Part shown: positions 16,955-25,196 of the stretch, piece by piece | Layout: every line of letters starts with the position of its first letter | Position numbering within the stretch: the first letter of the stretch is position 1 | Source of the DNA: Amycolatopsis thailandensis | GTDB taxonomy: Bacteria; Actinomycetota; Actinomycetes; Mycobacteriales; Pseudonocardiaceae | Length of the DNA stretch: 64,000 nucleotides | Reading direction: 5' to 3' | NCBI RefSeq assembly: GCF_002234405.1 | Contig: NZ_NMQT01000050.1 | Location: 1 to 64,000 of the forward strand | The notes under the pieces: generated by a model | Seen by the model: the letters and a program-made list of their open reading frames with translations, nothing else | Told to the model about the DNA's origin: nothing | Database searches by the model: none | Position numbers and translations under genes: made by a program

Positions 16955-17986
16955 TTGCGACGAGCGTTGAGCCTGATCTTCTTGGCCCTAGGAGTGTTCG
17001 CCGTCGCCGGCGCGGTGTTGCTGCCGACCTACGTGAAACCCGAACTCGCCAAGGTGCCACTGAACCAGGAATCGACGTCGATCCTCGAAGGCACCGCGTC
17101 CAAGGTGCTCGCGGTGAAGACCGTGGACGGCAAGACCGTCACCGAGATCCGTGACGACGCCAAACTGAAGGCCACCGCCCACGTGGTGGCGAACTTCGCG
17201 CCGCCGGAGATGCAGGAGGGCACGGACGTCGCCGTATGGCTGATGGCCGTGTCGGTCGTCGACACCGCCGACGACACCGTGGTCAGCGCGAGCAAGCGCC
17301 AGGTCTGCTTCGACCGCCGCACCGCGGAGGGCTACGTGCCGCCGGGCGGCGACCAGGAGTCCAAGTGCTCCGACAAGAGCAGCTTCGTCACCAAGCTAGA
17401 AGAGAAGGCCGAGAAGGAGAACGAGAAGCCCAAGGAGATCCAGGAGTACAAGCCGCAGCCCGGCCTGAACTTCAAGTTCCCCTTCGGTACCGAACAGAAG
17501 GACTACCAGGTCTACGACGACAACACCGGCCGCGCGGTGCAGGCCCGGTTCAAGGGTGTCGACGAGATCAAGGGCGTCGAGGTCTACAAGTTCGTCCAGG
17601 AGATCCCCGACACGAAGATCTCGACGAAGAAGGTGCCCGGTTCACTCATCGGCGCCACCGGGGACTCGGTCGAGGCGGGCCAGTTCTACCAGGGCACCAT
17701 CACCAGCTGGATCGAGCCGGTGACGGGGATCCAGGTCAAGCAGGAACAGCAGTCGCACCAGGAACTCCGGTCGGCCGCGAACCCCACGCCCACGGTGGTC
17801 TTCGACGGCAAACTGGCCTTCACCGACGCGACCGTCGACGCGATGGTCAAGCAGGTCGACGAGAACAAGGGCAAGCTCGACTTCATCGGGAGCACCGGGC
17901 CGATCGTGCTCGGGATCGCCGGCGCGGTCTTCCTCGCGCTCGGGGTCTTCCTGCTGGCGAAGCGCCGCACGCCTTCGCGGCACTAA
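16955..17986 (+). CDS. DUF3068 (PorA-family-like) envelope protein
   Basis: The 343-aa protein has one membrane helix at the N-terminus (LIFLALGVFAVAGAVLLPTY) and one at the C-terminus (PIVLGIAGAVFLALGVFLLA) flanking a 290-residue exported domain. This is the DUF3068 architecture of mycobacterial Rv0227c, an envelope protein of unproven role. TTG 16955 is chosen because AGGAGG lies 4 nt upstream; the in-frame ATG at 16913 lacks a ribosome site and falls inside the dyad. Two cysteines in CFDRRTAEGYVPPGGDQESKC may form a disulfide. Its location beside the Rv0224c/Rv0225-like genes is conserved in mycolata. Confidence 0.85.
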   Translation: MRRALSLIFLALGVFAVAGAVLLPTYVKPELAKVPLNQESTSILEGTASKVLAVKTVDGKTVTEIRDDAKLKATAHVVANFAPPEMQEGTDVAVWLMAVSVVDTADDTVVSASKRQVCFDRRTAEGYVPPGGDQESKCSDKSSFVTKLEEKAEKENEKPKEIQEYKPQPGLNFKFPFGTEQKDYQVYDDNTGRAVQARFKGVDEIKGVEVYKFVQEIPDTKISTKKVPGSLIGATGDSVEAGQFYQGTITSWIEPVTGIQVKQEQQSHQELRSAANPTPTVVFDGKLAFTDATVDAMVKQVDENKGKLDFIGSTGPIVLGIAGAVFLALGVFLLAKRRTPSRH

Positions 17987-18741
17987 CGCCTGCGCAGCAC
18001 CATCACCAGGTTCCACGACGCCACTTCCCGGACGCCGGGGACACGCACGATCCACTGGGCCCAGGAAGGGTGGTAGCGCGGGTAGACCTCTTGGAGATCG
18101 GCGAGCGGCGTGGCCTTCCCCCACCGGATGGCCGCGCCGGCCGAATAAGCGAAAAGGCTCTCGCCGAATTTGTTCTTCGGCTCCTTGCCGTTCTTTTCGA
18201 GATAACGCCGCCGGGCGTAGGCGCCACCGAGGAAATGCCAAGGCGCCGTCTCGTGCCCGCCCCATGGTGAATACCAGGGCGTGAACGAGGCGAAAACCGT
18301 CCCGCCCGGTTTGGTCACCCGGCACATCTCGGCCAGCATGACCTCGGGTTCGGAAACGTGTTCGAGGACGTTCGACGAATAGCAGACGTCCACGGATCCG
18401 GTGCGTACCGGCAGTCGCGTCCCGCTGCCGCGCACCATGTTCTCCCCGGCCTCACCCCGCGCCGTCAGCTCGCCGACGTCGGGATCTATGCCCAGGTAGG
18501 CGGCTCCCGCGGCACGGAAGGCATCGGAGAAATAGCCGGGCCCGCCGCCGACGTCGACGATGGTCCTGCCGTTCAACGGAGTGTGCTGCGCCAATTGCCG
18601 GACGGAGTCATCGGCCAGCACCGAATAGAAACCGTCCGGATCCGTCTGCTCGGTGAGAAAAGCCCGGAACAACGTCACCGATCGGCGCAAGCCGGCGCGA
18701 TGAGGGATCGTTTCAGGGGTCACCGACCGATTACCGACCAT
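17983..18741 (-). CDS. class I SAM-dependent methyltransferase (Rv0224c-like)
   Basis: The 252-aa protein has methyltransferase motif I VDVGGGPGYFSDAF (about 62-75), acidic IDPD after strand 2 and the motif IV region SVDVCYSSNVLEHVSEPE. The middle stretch TPWYSPWGGHETAPWHFLGG matches the mycobacterial Rv0224c group. The methyl acceptor is unknown; the neighbourhood (GT4, DUF3068, AftD) suggests a cell-envelope glycan or lipid. It is convergent with DUF3068 (4-bp overlap) and divergent from GT4. A 16-nt motif also found upstream of the DUF2613 gene lies 36 nt before its start. Confidence 0.85.
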   Translation of the reverse strand: MVGNRSVTPETIPHRAGLRRSVTLFRAFLTEQTDPDGFYSVLADDSVRQLAQHTPLNGRTIVDVGGGPGYFSDAFRAAGAAYLGIDPDVGELTARGEAGENMVRGSGTRLPVRTGSVDVCYSSNVLEHVSEPEVMLAEMCRVTKPGGTVFASFTPWYSPWGGHETAPWHFLGGAYARRRYLEKNGKEPKNKFGESLFAYSAGAAIRWGKATPLADLQEVYPRYHPSWAQWIVRVPGVREVASWNLVMVLRRR

Positions 18742-18776
18742 CGAACCATCGCTTTCCGAGAATGATTCATCTACCG

Positions 18777-18792
18777 TGTACGCACCGGTAAC
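18777..18792. promoter_or_regulatory. 16-nt motif TGTACGCACCGGTAAC in the divergent methyltransferase/GT4 promoter
   Basis: An identical 16-nt sequence occurs at 21222-21237. In both places its complement lies about 36-43 nt upstream of a - strand start (18741 and 21179). On the + strand it directly precedes TAGCAT (18794-18799), a plausible -10 box for the GT4 gene. It shares the GGTAAC half with the dyads of the same locus. Confidence 0.55.
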
Positions 18793-18826
18793 CTAGCATT
18801 GTCGCCAACAGGTTGGGAGAACCACG

Positions 18827-20074
18827 ATGGAACGGCCACGTGTGCTGCTCGTCAACTGGCGCGACACCGGGCATCCCGAAGGCGGCGGCTCCGAGCGGTA
18901 CGTCGAGCGGATGGCCGAAGGACTCGCCAAGGCCGGGTACCGGGTCGAGATCCAGTGCGCGGCCTATCCGGGCGCGAACGCCGGGGAATGGCGCGACGGT
19001 GTCCGCTATCGCCGCCGCGGCAACAAGTTCGGCGTCTACCTCCACGCGCTCCGGGCGATCCGCAGGGCACACGCCGACCTCGTGGTCGACGTGCAGAACG
19101 GGATGCCGTTCTTCGCCAGGCTGGTGGCGGGATGCCCGGTTCTCGTGCTCGTGCACCACGTCCACAAGGAACAGTGGATCAGCGCACTCGGCGAGACATT
19201 GGGCCGGGTCGGCTGGTGGATCGAGTCCCGGCTGGCGCCGTGGCTGTTCCGGCACTGCCGCTACGTCACGGTTTCCGAGATCACCAAGGGCGAGCTCGCC
19301 GGCCTCGGCGTCGAGGGATCACGGATCACCGTGGTACCCAACGGTTTGGACACTCCCCCGCGCGGCAAGGCCGTCCGGGAGAACGAGCCGACGCTGGTCG
19401 CGGTCAGCAGACTGGTGCCGCACAAGCGGATCGAGCACGCGATCGACGTCGTCGCGGAACTGACGCGATGCTGGCCGACGCTGCGGCTGGAGGTGGTCGG
19501 CCAGGGACCGTGGGAGGAGGTCCTGCGCAAGCACGCCCGTGACCGCGGTGTCGAAGACCGGGTGCGGCTGCACGGCTGGGTGGACGAGGCCGCGAAACAC
19601 GAGATCCTGGAACGGTCCTGGCTGCACCTGTGCCCTTCGGTCAAGGAGGGCTGGGGAATCGTCATCATGGAGGCCGCCGCGCACGGTGTGCCGTCGGTGG
19701 CCTACCGGGCCGCGGGCGGGGTGGCGGAATCCATTGTGGAGGGCAAGACCGGACTGCTGGCCGACGACTTCGCCGATTTCACCGCCCAGGTGGACGGTCT
19801 GCTCGCCGACCGGAAACGCCGGAACGAGATGGGCCGGGCCGGCGTCACCTGGGCGAGCCTGTTCGACTGGGAGCACAGCGTGAACCGCTTCGAATCACTC
19901 GTGCGCGACGTGGCCGGAGTGGCCATCCCTCATCCCAGGGTCCTGAGCCCGCAGGGCTTCGACGAGCCCGTCGGCCAGCCCGGCCGCGGCGGCGGCGTCG
20001 AAGTCCTTGCGGCGTGCGCGCACGGTGACGGTGCTCGTCTCCCCGACGGTCGCCGCGCCGAACGCCACGCCTGA
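18827..20074 (+). CDS. family 4 glycosyltransferase (Rv0225-like)
   Basis: The 415-aa GT-B enzyme has an N-terminal acceptor domain with the glycine loop HPEGGGSERYVERMA (about 16-30) and a C-terminal nucleotide-sugar domain with VPHKRIEHAIDVV, the acidic signature around E-G-W-G-I-V-I-M-E-A (about 282-291) and PSVAYRAAGGVAESI. It likely transfers a hexose onto an envelope lipid or glycan from the cytosolic face; donor and acceptor are unknown. GGGAGA precedes ATG 18827. The last 50 or so codons lie antisense to the convergent acyltransferase gene, look unlike GT4 C-termini and are probably read-through extension. Confidence 0.87.
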   Translation: MERPRVLLVNWRDTGHPEGGGSERYVERMAEGLAKAGYRVEIQCAAYPGANAGEWRDGVRYRRRGNKFGVYLHALRAIRRAHADLVVDVQNGMPFFARLVAGCPVLVLVHHVHKEQWISALGETLGRVGWWIESRLAPWLFRHCRYVTVSEITKGELAGLGVEGSRITVVPNGLDTPPRGKAVRENEPTLVAVSRLVPHKRIEHAIDVVAELTRCWPTLRLEVVGQGPWEEVLRKHARDRGVEDRVRLHGWVDEAAKHEILERSWLHLCPSVKEGWGIVIMEAAAHGVPSVAYRAAGGVAESIVEGKTGLLADDFADFTAQVDGLLADRKRRNEMGRAGVTWASLFDWEHSVNRFESLVRDVAGVAIPHPRVLSPQGFDEPVGQPGRGGGVEVLAACAHGDGARLPDGRRAERHA

Positions 20075-20995
20075 GCGGCCGCTGGCGGCGGGATAGAACG
20101 CGATCGAGGTGACCGCGTCCGCCGCCGAAACGACGCCGAGGTTGGAAACCAGGTAGGTCGAACCGAGCCTGCCCGCCAGCAGCCGCGTGCCCAACCGGGC
20201 GATTCTGCTGCTGCGGGCGGGGAAATCGGGTTCCGGCGGCTGGGTGGCCAGCAGCGCGCCGACTTCGGCGACGGCGGGATTCCCGCCGAGCCGCAAGCGG
20301 AAGAACGCGCTGTCGTGTTCGGGTTCCGGTGCGGCGCCGCCTCGCCACGACGCCCCCACGGCGGCCACGACCCGGGCGGTTTTCCTTCCGTGCCGGGCAT
20401 TCCACGTCCCGGTCAACCGCGCGGCCGCCGCCGCGAAAGCCGAGGAACCGAACCGTGAGCGAGGGAGGATCCTGGCGCTGAACACGTCACCTGGGCGACT
20501 TTCGGCGCGTTCCGGGGTGATCCTCGCCGGAGGCGCGAAAAGCGCTTCAGCGAGCCTGTGGAAGGCCGACGTGAGAAAGGACCGATCCGCTGTGCGCGCG
20601 CCGATCCCCTTGGCGGCGGACGAAATCGGGACGTCGACGGCCAGCCCGAGGATGGCGAGCAGGCCGAGACCGTCGAGCGCGCCGTGGTGCGCGGCGATCA
20701 GCACGACGGGTTCGTCGGTGCCGACCGCGACGCGCAGCAACGGCGCACCGCGTTCGTACGCCGCCTCGGCGAAGCGATCGCGGGTCGCCGGGAGTTCTTT
20801 CCCGGGAACAGCTTCGACGTCGGGAGCGGCCCCGAGCCACGGTCGTTCCCCGACCGCGACCGCCAGCCGCATCCGCGCCTTTTCCGGCGTCAGGACCGAA
20901 GACAGCCTCGCTTCCAGGAGGATGCTCCAGGAGACGGTGGGGTCGCCGTAGAGCCCGACGACCCGGCCCGCGTGGTCGGAGGCGAGCTCGGACAC
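19895..20995 (-). CDS. condensation-domain-like acyltransferase (HHxxxDG motif)
   Basis: The 366-aa protein starts at GTG 20995. It has the acyltransferase signature AAHHGALDGLG (about 106-116) of the chloramphenicol acetyltransferase/condensation/WES superfamily, where the second His is the catalytic base. The C-terminal half (STYLVSNLGVVSAADAVTSI) has the layout of that fold. It stands alone, without carrier or adenylation domains, so it probably transfers an acyl chain to an envelope sugar or lipid. The start lies 4 bp after the DUF2613 stop, implying translational coupling. Its last 180 bp overlap the convergent GT4 reading frame. Confidence 0.78.
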   Translation of the reverse strand: MSELASDHAGRVVGLYGDPTVSWSILLEARLSSVLTPEKARMRLAVAVGERPWLGAAPDVEAVPGKELPATRDRFAEAAYERGAPLLRVAVGTDEPVVLIAAHHGALDGLGLLAILGLAVDVPISSAAKGIGARTADRSFLTSAFHRLAEALFAPPARITPERAESRPGDVFSARILPRSRFGSSAFAAAAARLTGTWNARHGRKTARVVAAVGASWRGGAAPEPEHDSAFFRLRLGGNPAVAEVGALLATQPPEPDFPARSSRIARLGTRLLAGRLGSTYLVSNLGVVSAADAVTSIAFYPAASGRSGVAFGAATVGETSTVTVRARRKDFDAAAAAGLADGLVEALRAQDPGMRDGHSGHVAHE

Positions 20996-20999
20996 CGGC

Positions 21000-21179
21000 T
21001 CAGCGGTTGCCGTAAATGACGGCCTCGGGGCCCGAATTCGGGTTGAACTGTTCCTTGATCTTCGCCTGCACCTGGGGCGCGGCGTCCGGATCGGCGGAGT
21101 TCGTCAGCGCGTAACTCCCCCCTGCGGCCGTTGCGAGCCCGATGATGACGGCGGCGGCCGCGCCGATGAGGGTGCCCAA
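21000..21179 (-). CDS. small membrane/secreted peptide, DUF2613 family (Rv0236A-like)
   Basis: The 59-aa protein starts at TTG 21179 with AAGGAG 6 nt upstream. It has an N-terminal hydrophobic helix (GAAAAVIIGLATAAGGSYAL) and a short exported tail ending NPNSGPEAVIYGNR. Size and pattern match DUF2613 proteins such as Rv0236A, which lies beside aftD in mycobacteria. Its function is unknown. Here it sits between a polytopic membrane protein (3 bp away) and the condensation-like gene (4 bp away), so the three form a tight operon. Confidence 0.85.
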   Translation of the reverse strand: MGTLIGAAAAVIIGLATAAGGSYALTNSADPDAAPQVQAKIKEQFNPNSGPEAVIYGNR

Positions 21180-21182
21180 GAC

Positions 21183-22874
21183 CTACTCCTTCCGCGACAG
21201 GGAATTCCTGCGTCGGCTCAATGTACGCACCGGTAACTTGAGGCACAACAGCGCGGCGGCGATCGACAGCAGCGCTACTCCGTTTGCCAGCATCACCGGG
21301 AGCGGTGATCGCGTCACGGTCACGACAGGCGCACCCGGAGTGCGGTAAAGCGTGAGCCACTCACCGGACCACACCGGTACCGCGCCGGTCAGCAACCGCG
21401 GGTCGACCCGTCCCGGCGTCCCGTGTTCGACCAGGATCCAGCCGATTCCCGCGCCCGCCAGGTCTTCGGGCGACTTCGCGGCGCGGACACGGTCCATTCT
21501 GGAATCCTCGCCGTCGATCACCTCGCCGCCGACCCGCAACGTGTCGTCGGTGAGGACGGTCTCCGGCAGCGCGCGTGGCGCCGGATCCAGCTGGGTGCGG
21601 TGGTCGTTCCAGGCGAATCTGCGGAACGTGGACAGCGGCAGCGCGACGACGTCGCCGGGCCGGTCGTCCTCCGCGAGCACGCGGTGGACGGCGTTCCAGT
21701 CGTCCGGGTAGCGCACCGCTTCGAGCTTTCCCCAGCCGCCCCAGGCGAGGTCGGGCATGGTGAGCAAGGGAAAGAGCGCGGCGGCCACGACGAGCGCCCC
21801 GCGCGCCGCGCCGGTCCGCAGCCGGGTGGCGGCGGCTTCGACCGCGAGCGCGAACCCGAGCGCGACCGGAAGTGCCCACCAGGCGACCCATTTCTGCGCG
21901 TCCCGCAGCAGTCCCGCGCCGGGAACGTGGTCCATCGCCCAGGACAGCATGGGTTCGCCGAACGGCAGGGTCGCCAGCGCGGCGAGCACGACACCGAGAA
22001 CTCCCAGCGACAGCAACGCTCTCGCCGGAGGTACCCCCCACCTTCGGGCCAGAGGACGAAGACCGGCCAGCGCCACGGCGACCGTGACGAGGATCAGCAC
22101 CGGCGCCATCGGCGCGCCCCGACTGCCGGGGACGACGTCGCCGTTCCAGATGCCGCCGAGCCCGAGCACGCTCAGGATCGCGGGCCCCCAGCTTTCCGCG
22201 CGAGCGCTGAAGGCGGCCACCCCGGCGGGATCCGACAGCGTGCCGCCGTCGTGCAGGAGTGTCGGCACGAGCCACGGCAGGTTGAGCACGACGGCGAGAC
22301 CGACGGTATGGCCGAGTTTTCGCGGTCCAGCCAGGACGATCGCGGTGAGCGCGGCCAGCACCCCACCGGGTGGGGTGAGCACCGCGGGGGCGCAGGCGAG
22401 TACCAGTCGCGCGAGCGCCCTCGGCTCGCTTCGGCACAAGGAGAGCGCTGCGCGCACGATCCACGGAAGGCCGGCGTAGGTGAGCAAGAGCGGCCAATGC
22501 CCGATGAACAGCCGCTCCGCGAAGTAGGCCGTCCACGCGTAACCGGTGGCGGCGACCACCCGCGTACCGAGTTGCTCCGTCGGAACCAGCCTCGCTGCGC
22601 CGTATGCCGCTCCGAAAAGCGAAAGGAACAAGACGATTTTCTGGACGATGTCGCCCGGAACGACCGCTGTCGCGAGCGCGATCACGGCGTCGGCGGGGAC
22701 CGAACGCGGCAGCGCGGAGCCGAGCCCGAACGCGTCCGGGACGAGCGACTGACGCTGGGCGAACACCATGTCGTAGCTCAGGACGAAGCCGCGCCCCAGC
22801 ACCGGGAGGAACACCAGCAACGCCAGCCCCGCCGACACCGCGGCCAGGATGAGACGTTCGCGCCGTGCGTCCAA
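21183..22874 (-). CDS. polytopic membrane protein, GT-C-like (Rv0226c-like)
   Basis: The 563-aa protein starts at TTG 22874 with GGGAAG upstream. About 10-11 membrane helices span residues 8-370. An extracytoplasmic region of about 130 residues follows (KLEAVRYPDDWNAVHRVLAE onward), then one final helix (about 525-545). The architecture resembles Rv0226c and GT-C glycosyltransferases, but no clear D-D/D-E catalytic motif can be assigned. Context (AftD, flippase, GT4) implies a role in building an envelope glycan. It is the first gene of the DUF2613/condensation operon and is divergent from the flippase. Confidence 0.78.
   Translation of the reverse strand: MDARRERLILAAVSAGLALLVFLPVLGRGFVLSYDMVFAQRQSLVPDAFGLGSALPRSVPADAVIALATAVVPGDIVQKIVLFLSLFGAAYGAARLVPTEQLGTRVVAATGYAWTAYFAERLFIGHWPLLLTYAGLPWIVRAALSLCRSEPRALARLVLACAPAVLTPPGGVLAALTAIVLAGPRKLGHTVGLAVVLNLPWLVPTLLHDGGTLSDPAGVAAFSARAESWGPAILSVLGLGGIWNGDVVPGSRGAPMAPVLILVTVAVALAGLRPLARRWGVPPARALLSLGVLGVVLAALATLPFGEPMLSWAMDHVPGAGLLRDAQKWVAWWALPVALGFALAVEAAATRLRTGAARGALVVAAALFPLLTMPDLAWGGWGKLEAVRYPDDWNAVHRVLAEDDRPGDVVALPLSTFRRFAWNDHRTQLDPAPRALPETVLTDDTLRVGGEVIDGEDSRMDRVRAAKSPEDLAGAGIGWILVEHGTPGRVDPRLLTGAVPVWSGEWLTLYRTPGAPVVTVTRSPLPVMLANGVALLSIAAALLCLKLPVRTLSRRRNSLSRKE
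21222..21237. repeat. second exact copy of the 16-nt envelope motif
   Basis: TGTACGCACCGGTAAC is identical to 18777-18792 but lies inside the 3' end of the membrane-protein gene. It is 43 nt upstream of the DUF2613 start in the same relative orientation as the other copy has to the methyltransferase. The TACATT on the coding strand could act as a -10 box for an internal promoter. Confidence 0.55.
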
Positions 22875-22918
22875 GTGCTTCTTCCCTTTCCGCCTCGATC
22901 GCGGTTATGGTCGCGGAG

Positions 22919-22934
22919 ATTACCCGCCGGTAAT
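22919..22934. promoter_or_regulatory. ATTACC-N4-GGTAAT dyad before the flippase gene
   Basis: ATTACC-CGCC-GGTAAT is a perfect 6+6 inverted repeat located 10 nt before the TTG start of the flippase and 44 nt upstream of the divergent membrane-protein start. It could control both. It has the same design as 16906-16921. Confidence 0.6.
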
Positions 22935-22944
22935 GGGAGCACCG

Positions 22945-24141
22945 TTGAGCGTAGACGTCGAGGTCGATCAGGCCAGGACCGACAAGCGTGTCGCGGCGAT
23001 CCTCGTTTCGCTGGCGCTGGCGGCCAACAACGCCGGTGCCTACGCGCTGAGCATCGTCGCCGCGCGGCTGCTCGCGCCGGGCACTTTCGGTGAGCTGAGT
23101 TCGCTGCTGGCGGTGCTGGTGATCGGCGTCGTGCCCGCGATGGGCCTGCAAACCGTGGTCGCGCTGCGCGTCGCGAGAAAGCCACAAGACAGCGGGACGC
23201 TCTTGGCGCTCGGGCTCACGACGAGCGCCATCGTCGCGGCCATCGGCCTGATCCTGGCGCCGGTACTGGTCTTCGTGCTGCACCTCGGATCCGTGGTGCC
23301 CGCGCTGCTGCTCGCCGTCACCCTGGGCCCGCTGACCCTGCTCGGCCTGTTCCACGGTCTGCTGCAAGGCAGCGGCCGGTTCGCGCTGCTGGCCGGGCTC
23401 ATGTCACTCGAAGGCGCGGGCAAGGTCGGCGGATCGCTGATCGGTCTCGTGATCGGCGGCGACGCCACCGGCGCGCTGGCCGGGACCGCGATCGGCTCGT
23501 ACCTGGTGATCTTCTGCGGCTGGCTCCTCTGTGGACGGCCGCGACCACGCAAGGCTGGCTGGCAAGCGGGCGACGTCCTGCACGCGGCACAGGCGATGCT
23601 GGCGCTGGTCCTGCTGGTGAACCTCGACCTCGTCCTGGCGCGCCACACCCTCCCCGCGAACGAGGCGGGCGAATACGCGCTCGGCGCCATCGTCACGAAA
23701 ATCGCCTACTGGCTCCCCCAGGCCGTCGGCGTCCTGGTGCTCCCCCGCTTCGCGAACGGCGACGACCGGCGCCGCATCCTGCCCGCCGCCCTCGCCGTCT
23801 GCGGCGCCCTCGACGCTCTCGTCCTCCTCGTGTCGCTCGTCTTCGGGCCACGCCTGCTTTCGTTCATCGGCGGCTCCGGCTACGCCTCCAGCACCATGCC
23901 CGTCTGGCCGTTCGCACTCGCCGGCTCGATGCTCGCGCTGGTGCAGATCCTGCTTTTCTCCCGGCTCGCCGCGGGCGACCGGCGGGTGACCGTGCTGATG
24001 TGGACGACCGTCGTCGTCGAAACGGTGCTGGTGACCACTTGGCTGCACGCTTCGGCCGCTCAGGTGGTGACGGTGGCCGCTTGCTGTGCCGGGGCTCTCG
24101 CCCTCTCCGGGGCTTTACTGGAAGTGCGGTCGCGCCGGTGA
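22945..24141 (+). CDS. polysaccharide flippase, Wzx/MATE-like membrane protein
   Basis: The 398-aa protein has about 12 predicted membrane helices and the repeated small-residue pattern of the MOP exporter superfamily. It opens with KRVAAILVSLALAANNAGAY. MOP members flip lipid-linked sugars across the membrane, so it may export a precursor made by the GT4 and methyltransferase next to it. The TTG at 22945 has GGGAG 4 nt upstream; the in-frame ATG at 22933 overlaps the dyad and lacks a ribosome site. The stop lies 1 bp from the stop of the convergent DUF559-type gene. Confidence 0.82.
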   Translation: MSVDVEVDQARTDKRVAAILVSLALAANNAGAYALSIVAARLLAPGTFGELSSLLAVLVIGVVPAMGLQTVVALRVARKPQDSGTLLALGLTTSAIVAAIGLILAPVLVFVLHLGSVVPALLLAVTLGPLTLLGLFHGLLQGSGRFALLAGLMSLEGAGKVGGSLIGLVIGGDATGALAGTAIGSYLVIFCGWLLCGRPRPRKAGWQAGDVLHAAQAMLALVLLVNLDLVLARHTLPANEAGEYALGAIVTKIAYWLPQAVGVLVLPRFANGDDRRRILPAALAVCGALDALVLLVSLVFGPRLLSFIGGSGYASSTMPVWPFALAGSMLALVQILLFSRLAAGDRRVTVLMWTTVVVETVLVTTWLHASAAQVVTVAACCAGALALSGALLEVRSRR

Positions 24142-24142
24142 C

Positions 24143-25081
24143 TCATCGGAGCCGCACATCGGGTCGCGGGCGTCGCCGGGCACTTTCGAACGCCGCTTTT
24201 AGTTCTGCCCGGACCTCGTCCGGTTCCGACCGGAGACGGGACGGCAACGTCTGGAGAACGACGACCCCTGCCGCGGTGTAGCGCGCGTTCCGCGCCAGAG
24301 TGGCGCGAAAGTGGTCCCCCTCGGAGTGATAACCGCGGGAATCGATTTCCCAAGCGAGCGCGACCTCGTCGCACCAACCGTCCGGCTTCGCGACGAACCG
24401 GCCCGCCGCGTCGAAGACCCGCACATTCCACTGGAGCTCCGGCAGCCCGGACCGTGCCCAAAGGTTCCACGCGTCGGCCTCGGCGACCGAATGCGCGCCG
24501 CCCAAGATCGGCATCATCGCCCACCGCAGTCTTTCGTCGATGCGAGACCGTTCTTCGATCTCGACGGCGAGCGCCGACGGCAAGCAATGACGATCTCGCA
24601 CCGCTTCGGCCATCATCGCCACTGCCGCGTCCAGGTCGGGCGCGCGCCGCGCCGCGTCGATCACCGCGCGCGGCACAGGAGCGGTGGGGACACCCGACCT
24701 GATCCTCGGCGCCGGCAAGCGTCTCGTCCGTTCGACGTGAACGAAACCGGTACTGGTGATTCCTCGTTCGGCGGGCACGAGCAGGTGCACGTCATCGATG
24801 GCCGGAAGGTTTCTCAGCCCATAGCGCCTCAGCGCGGACACACCCGTGAGCATCGAACCTTCACGGGCATGGAGCAATCCCGCCTCGATCCGCTGTTCAT
24901 CGGTCGGCTCGCCGTTCCCGAGTAAAACGACGCCGGGCAGCAGCATCCGCCAGACACCGCCGGGCTCGCAGCGGCGCCAGATCGTTCTTCTGGGCACGCC
25001 GAGCTCTTCGAGCCGCTTGACCCCGATCACGATCGGGCCGTTCGTCAACTGTGGATGCTGTGCCCACTCGCCTCTTCGCAC
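24143..25081 (-). CDS. AbiEi-like HTH / DUF559 (Vsr-like nuclease fold) protein
   Basis: About 312 aa from GTG 25081; the frame stays open to 25171 but that start lies inside a palindrome, so the start is uncertain. The N-terminal part (RLEELGVPRRTIWRRCEPGG) resembles the winged-helix start of AbiEi-like proteins. The C-terminus (about 210-300; PDGWCDEVALAWEIDSRGYH followed by GDHFRATLARNARY) has the D-E-x(K/D) restriction-like core of DUF559. Such proteins are common single genes in actinomycetes with no proven role. No toxin partner is adjacent, so I do not call a toxin-antitoxin pair. Confidence 0.7.
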   Translation of the reverse strand: MRRGEWAQHPQLTNGPIVIGVKRLEELGVPRRTIWRRCEPGGVWRMLLPGVVLLGNGEPTDEQRIEAGLLHAREGSMLTGVSALRRYGLRNLPAIDDVHLLVPAERGITSTGFVHVERTRRLPAPRIRSGVPTAPVPRAVIDAARRAPDLDAAVAMMAEAVRDRHCLPSALAVEIEERSRIDERLRWAMMPILGGAHSVAEADAWNLWARSGLPELQWNVRVFDAAGRFVAKPDGWCDEVALAWEIDSRGYHSEGDHFRATLARNARYTAAGVVVLQTLPSRLRSEPDEVRAELKAAFESARRRPRPDVRLR

Positions 25082-25149
25082 TTGATCAGCTTCGGACGGG
25101 GTACCGACAAAAATCGCGGATCCCCGTCGTGACAGGTCCGGCGATGAGG

Positions 25150-25196
25150 GGGTGTGTGGGAATAGGGACACTCAACGTCCCCATTTCCACACACCC
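25150..25196. repeat. 47-bp intergenic palindrome (GGGACA-CTCAA-GTCCC core) at the aftD 3' end
   Basis: Arms of 21 nt (25150-25170 and 25176-25196) pair at 18 positions around the loop CTCAA. The core GGGACACTCAACGTCCC is nearly identical, on the other strand, to that of the palindrome at 55257-55309. The right arm abuts the aftD stop codon (25197-25199), so it can act as a terminator for aftD. Confidence 0.75.

Noticed and set aside
24143..25171. Toxin-antitoxin (AbiE) system
   Set aside because: Only the AbiEi-like/DUF559 protein is present; no nucleotidyltransferase toxin gene lies next to it.
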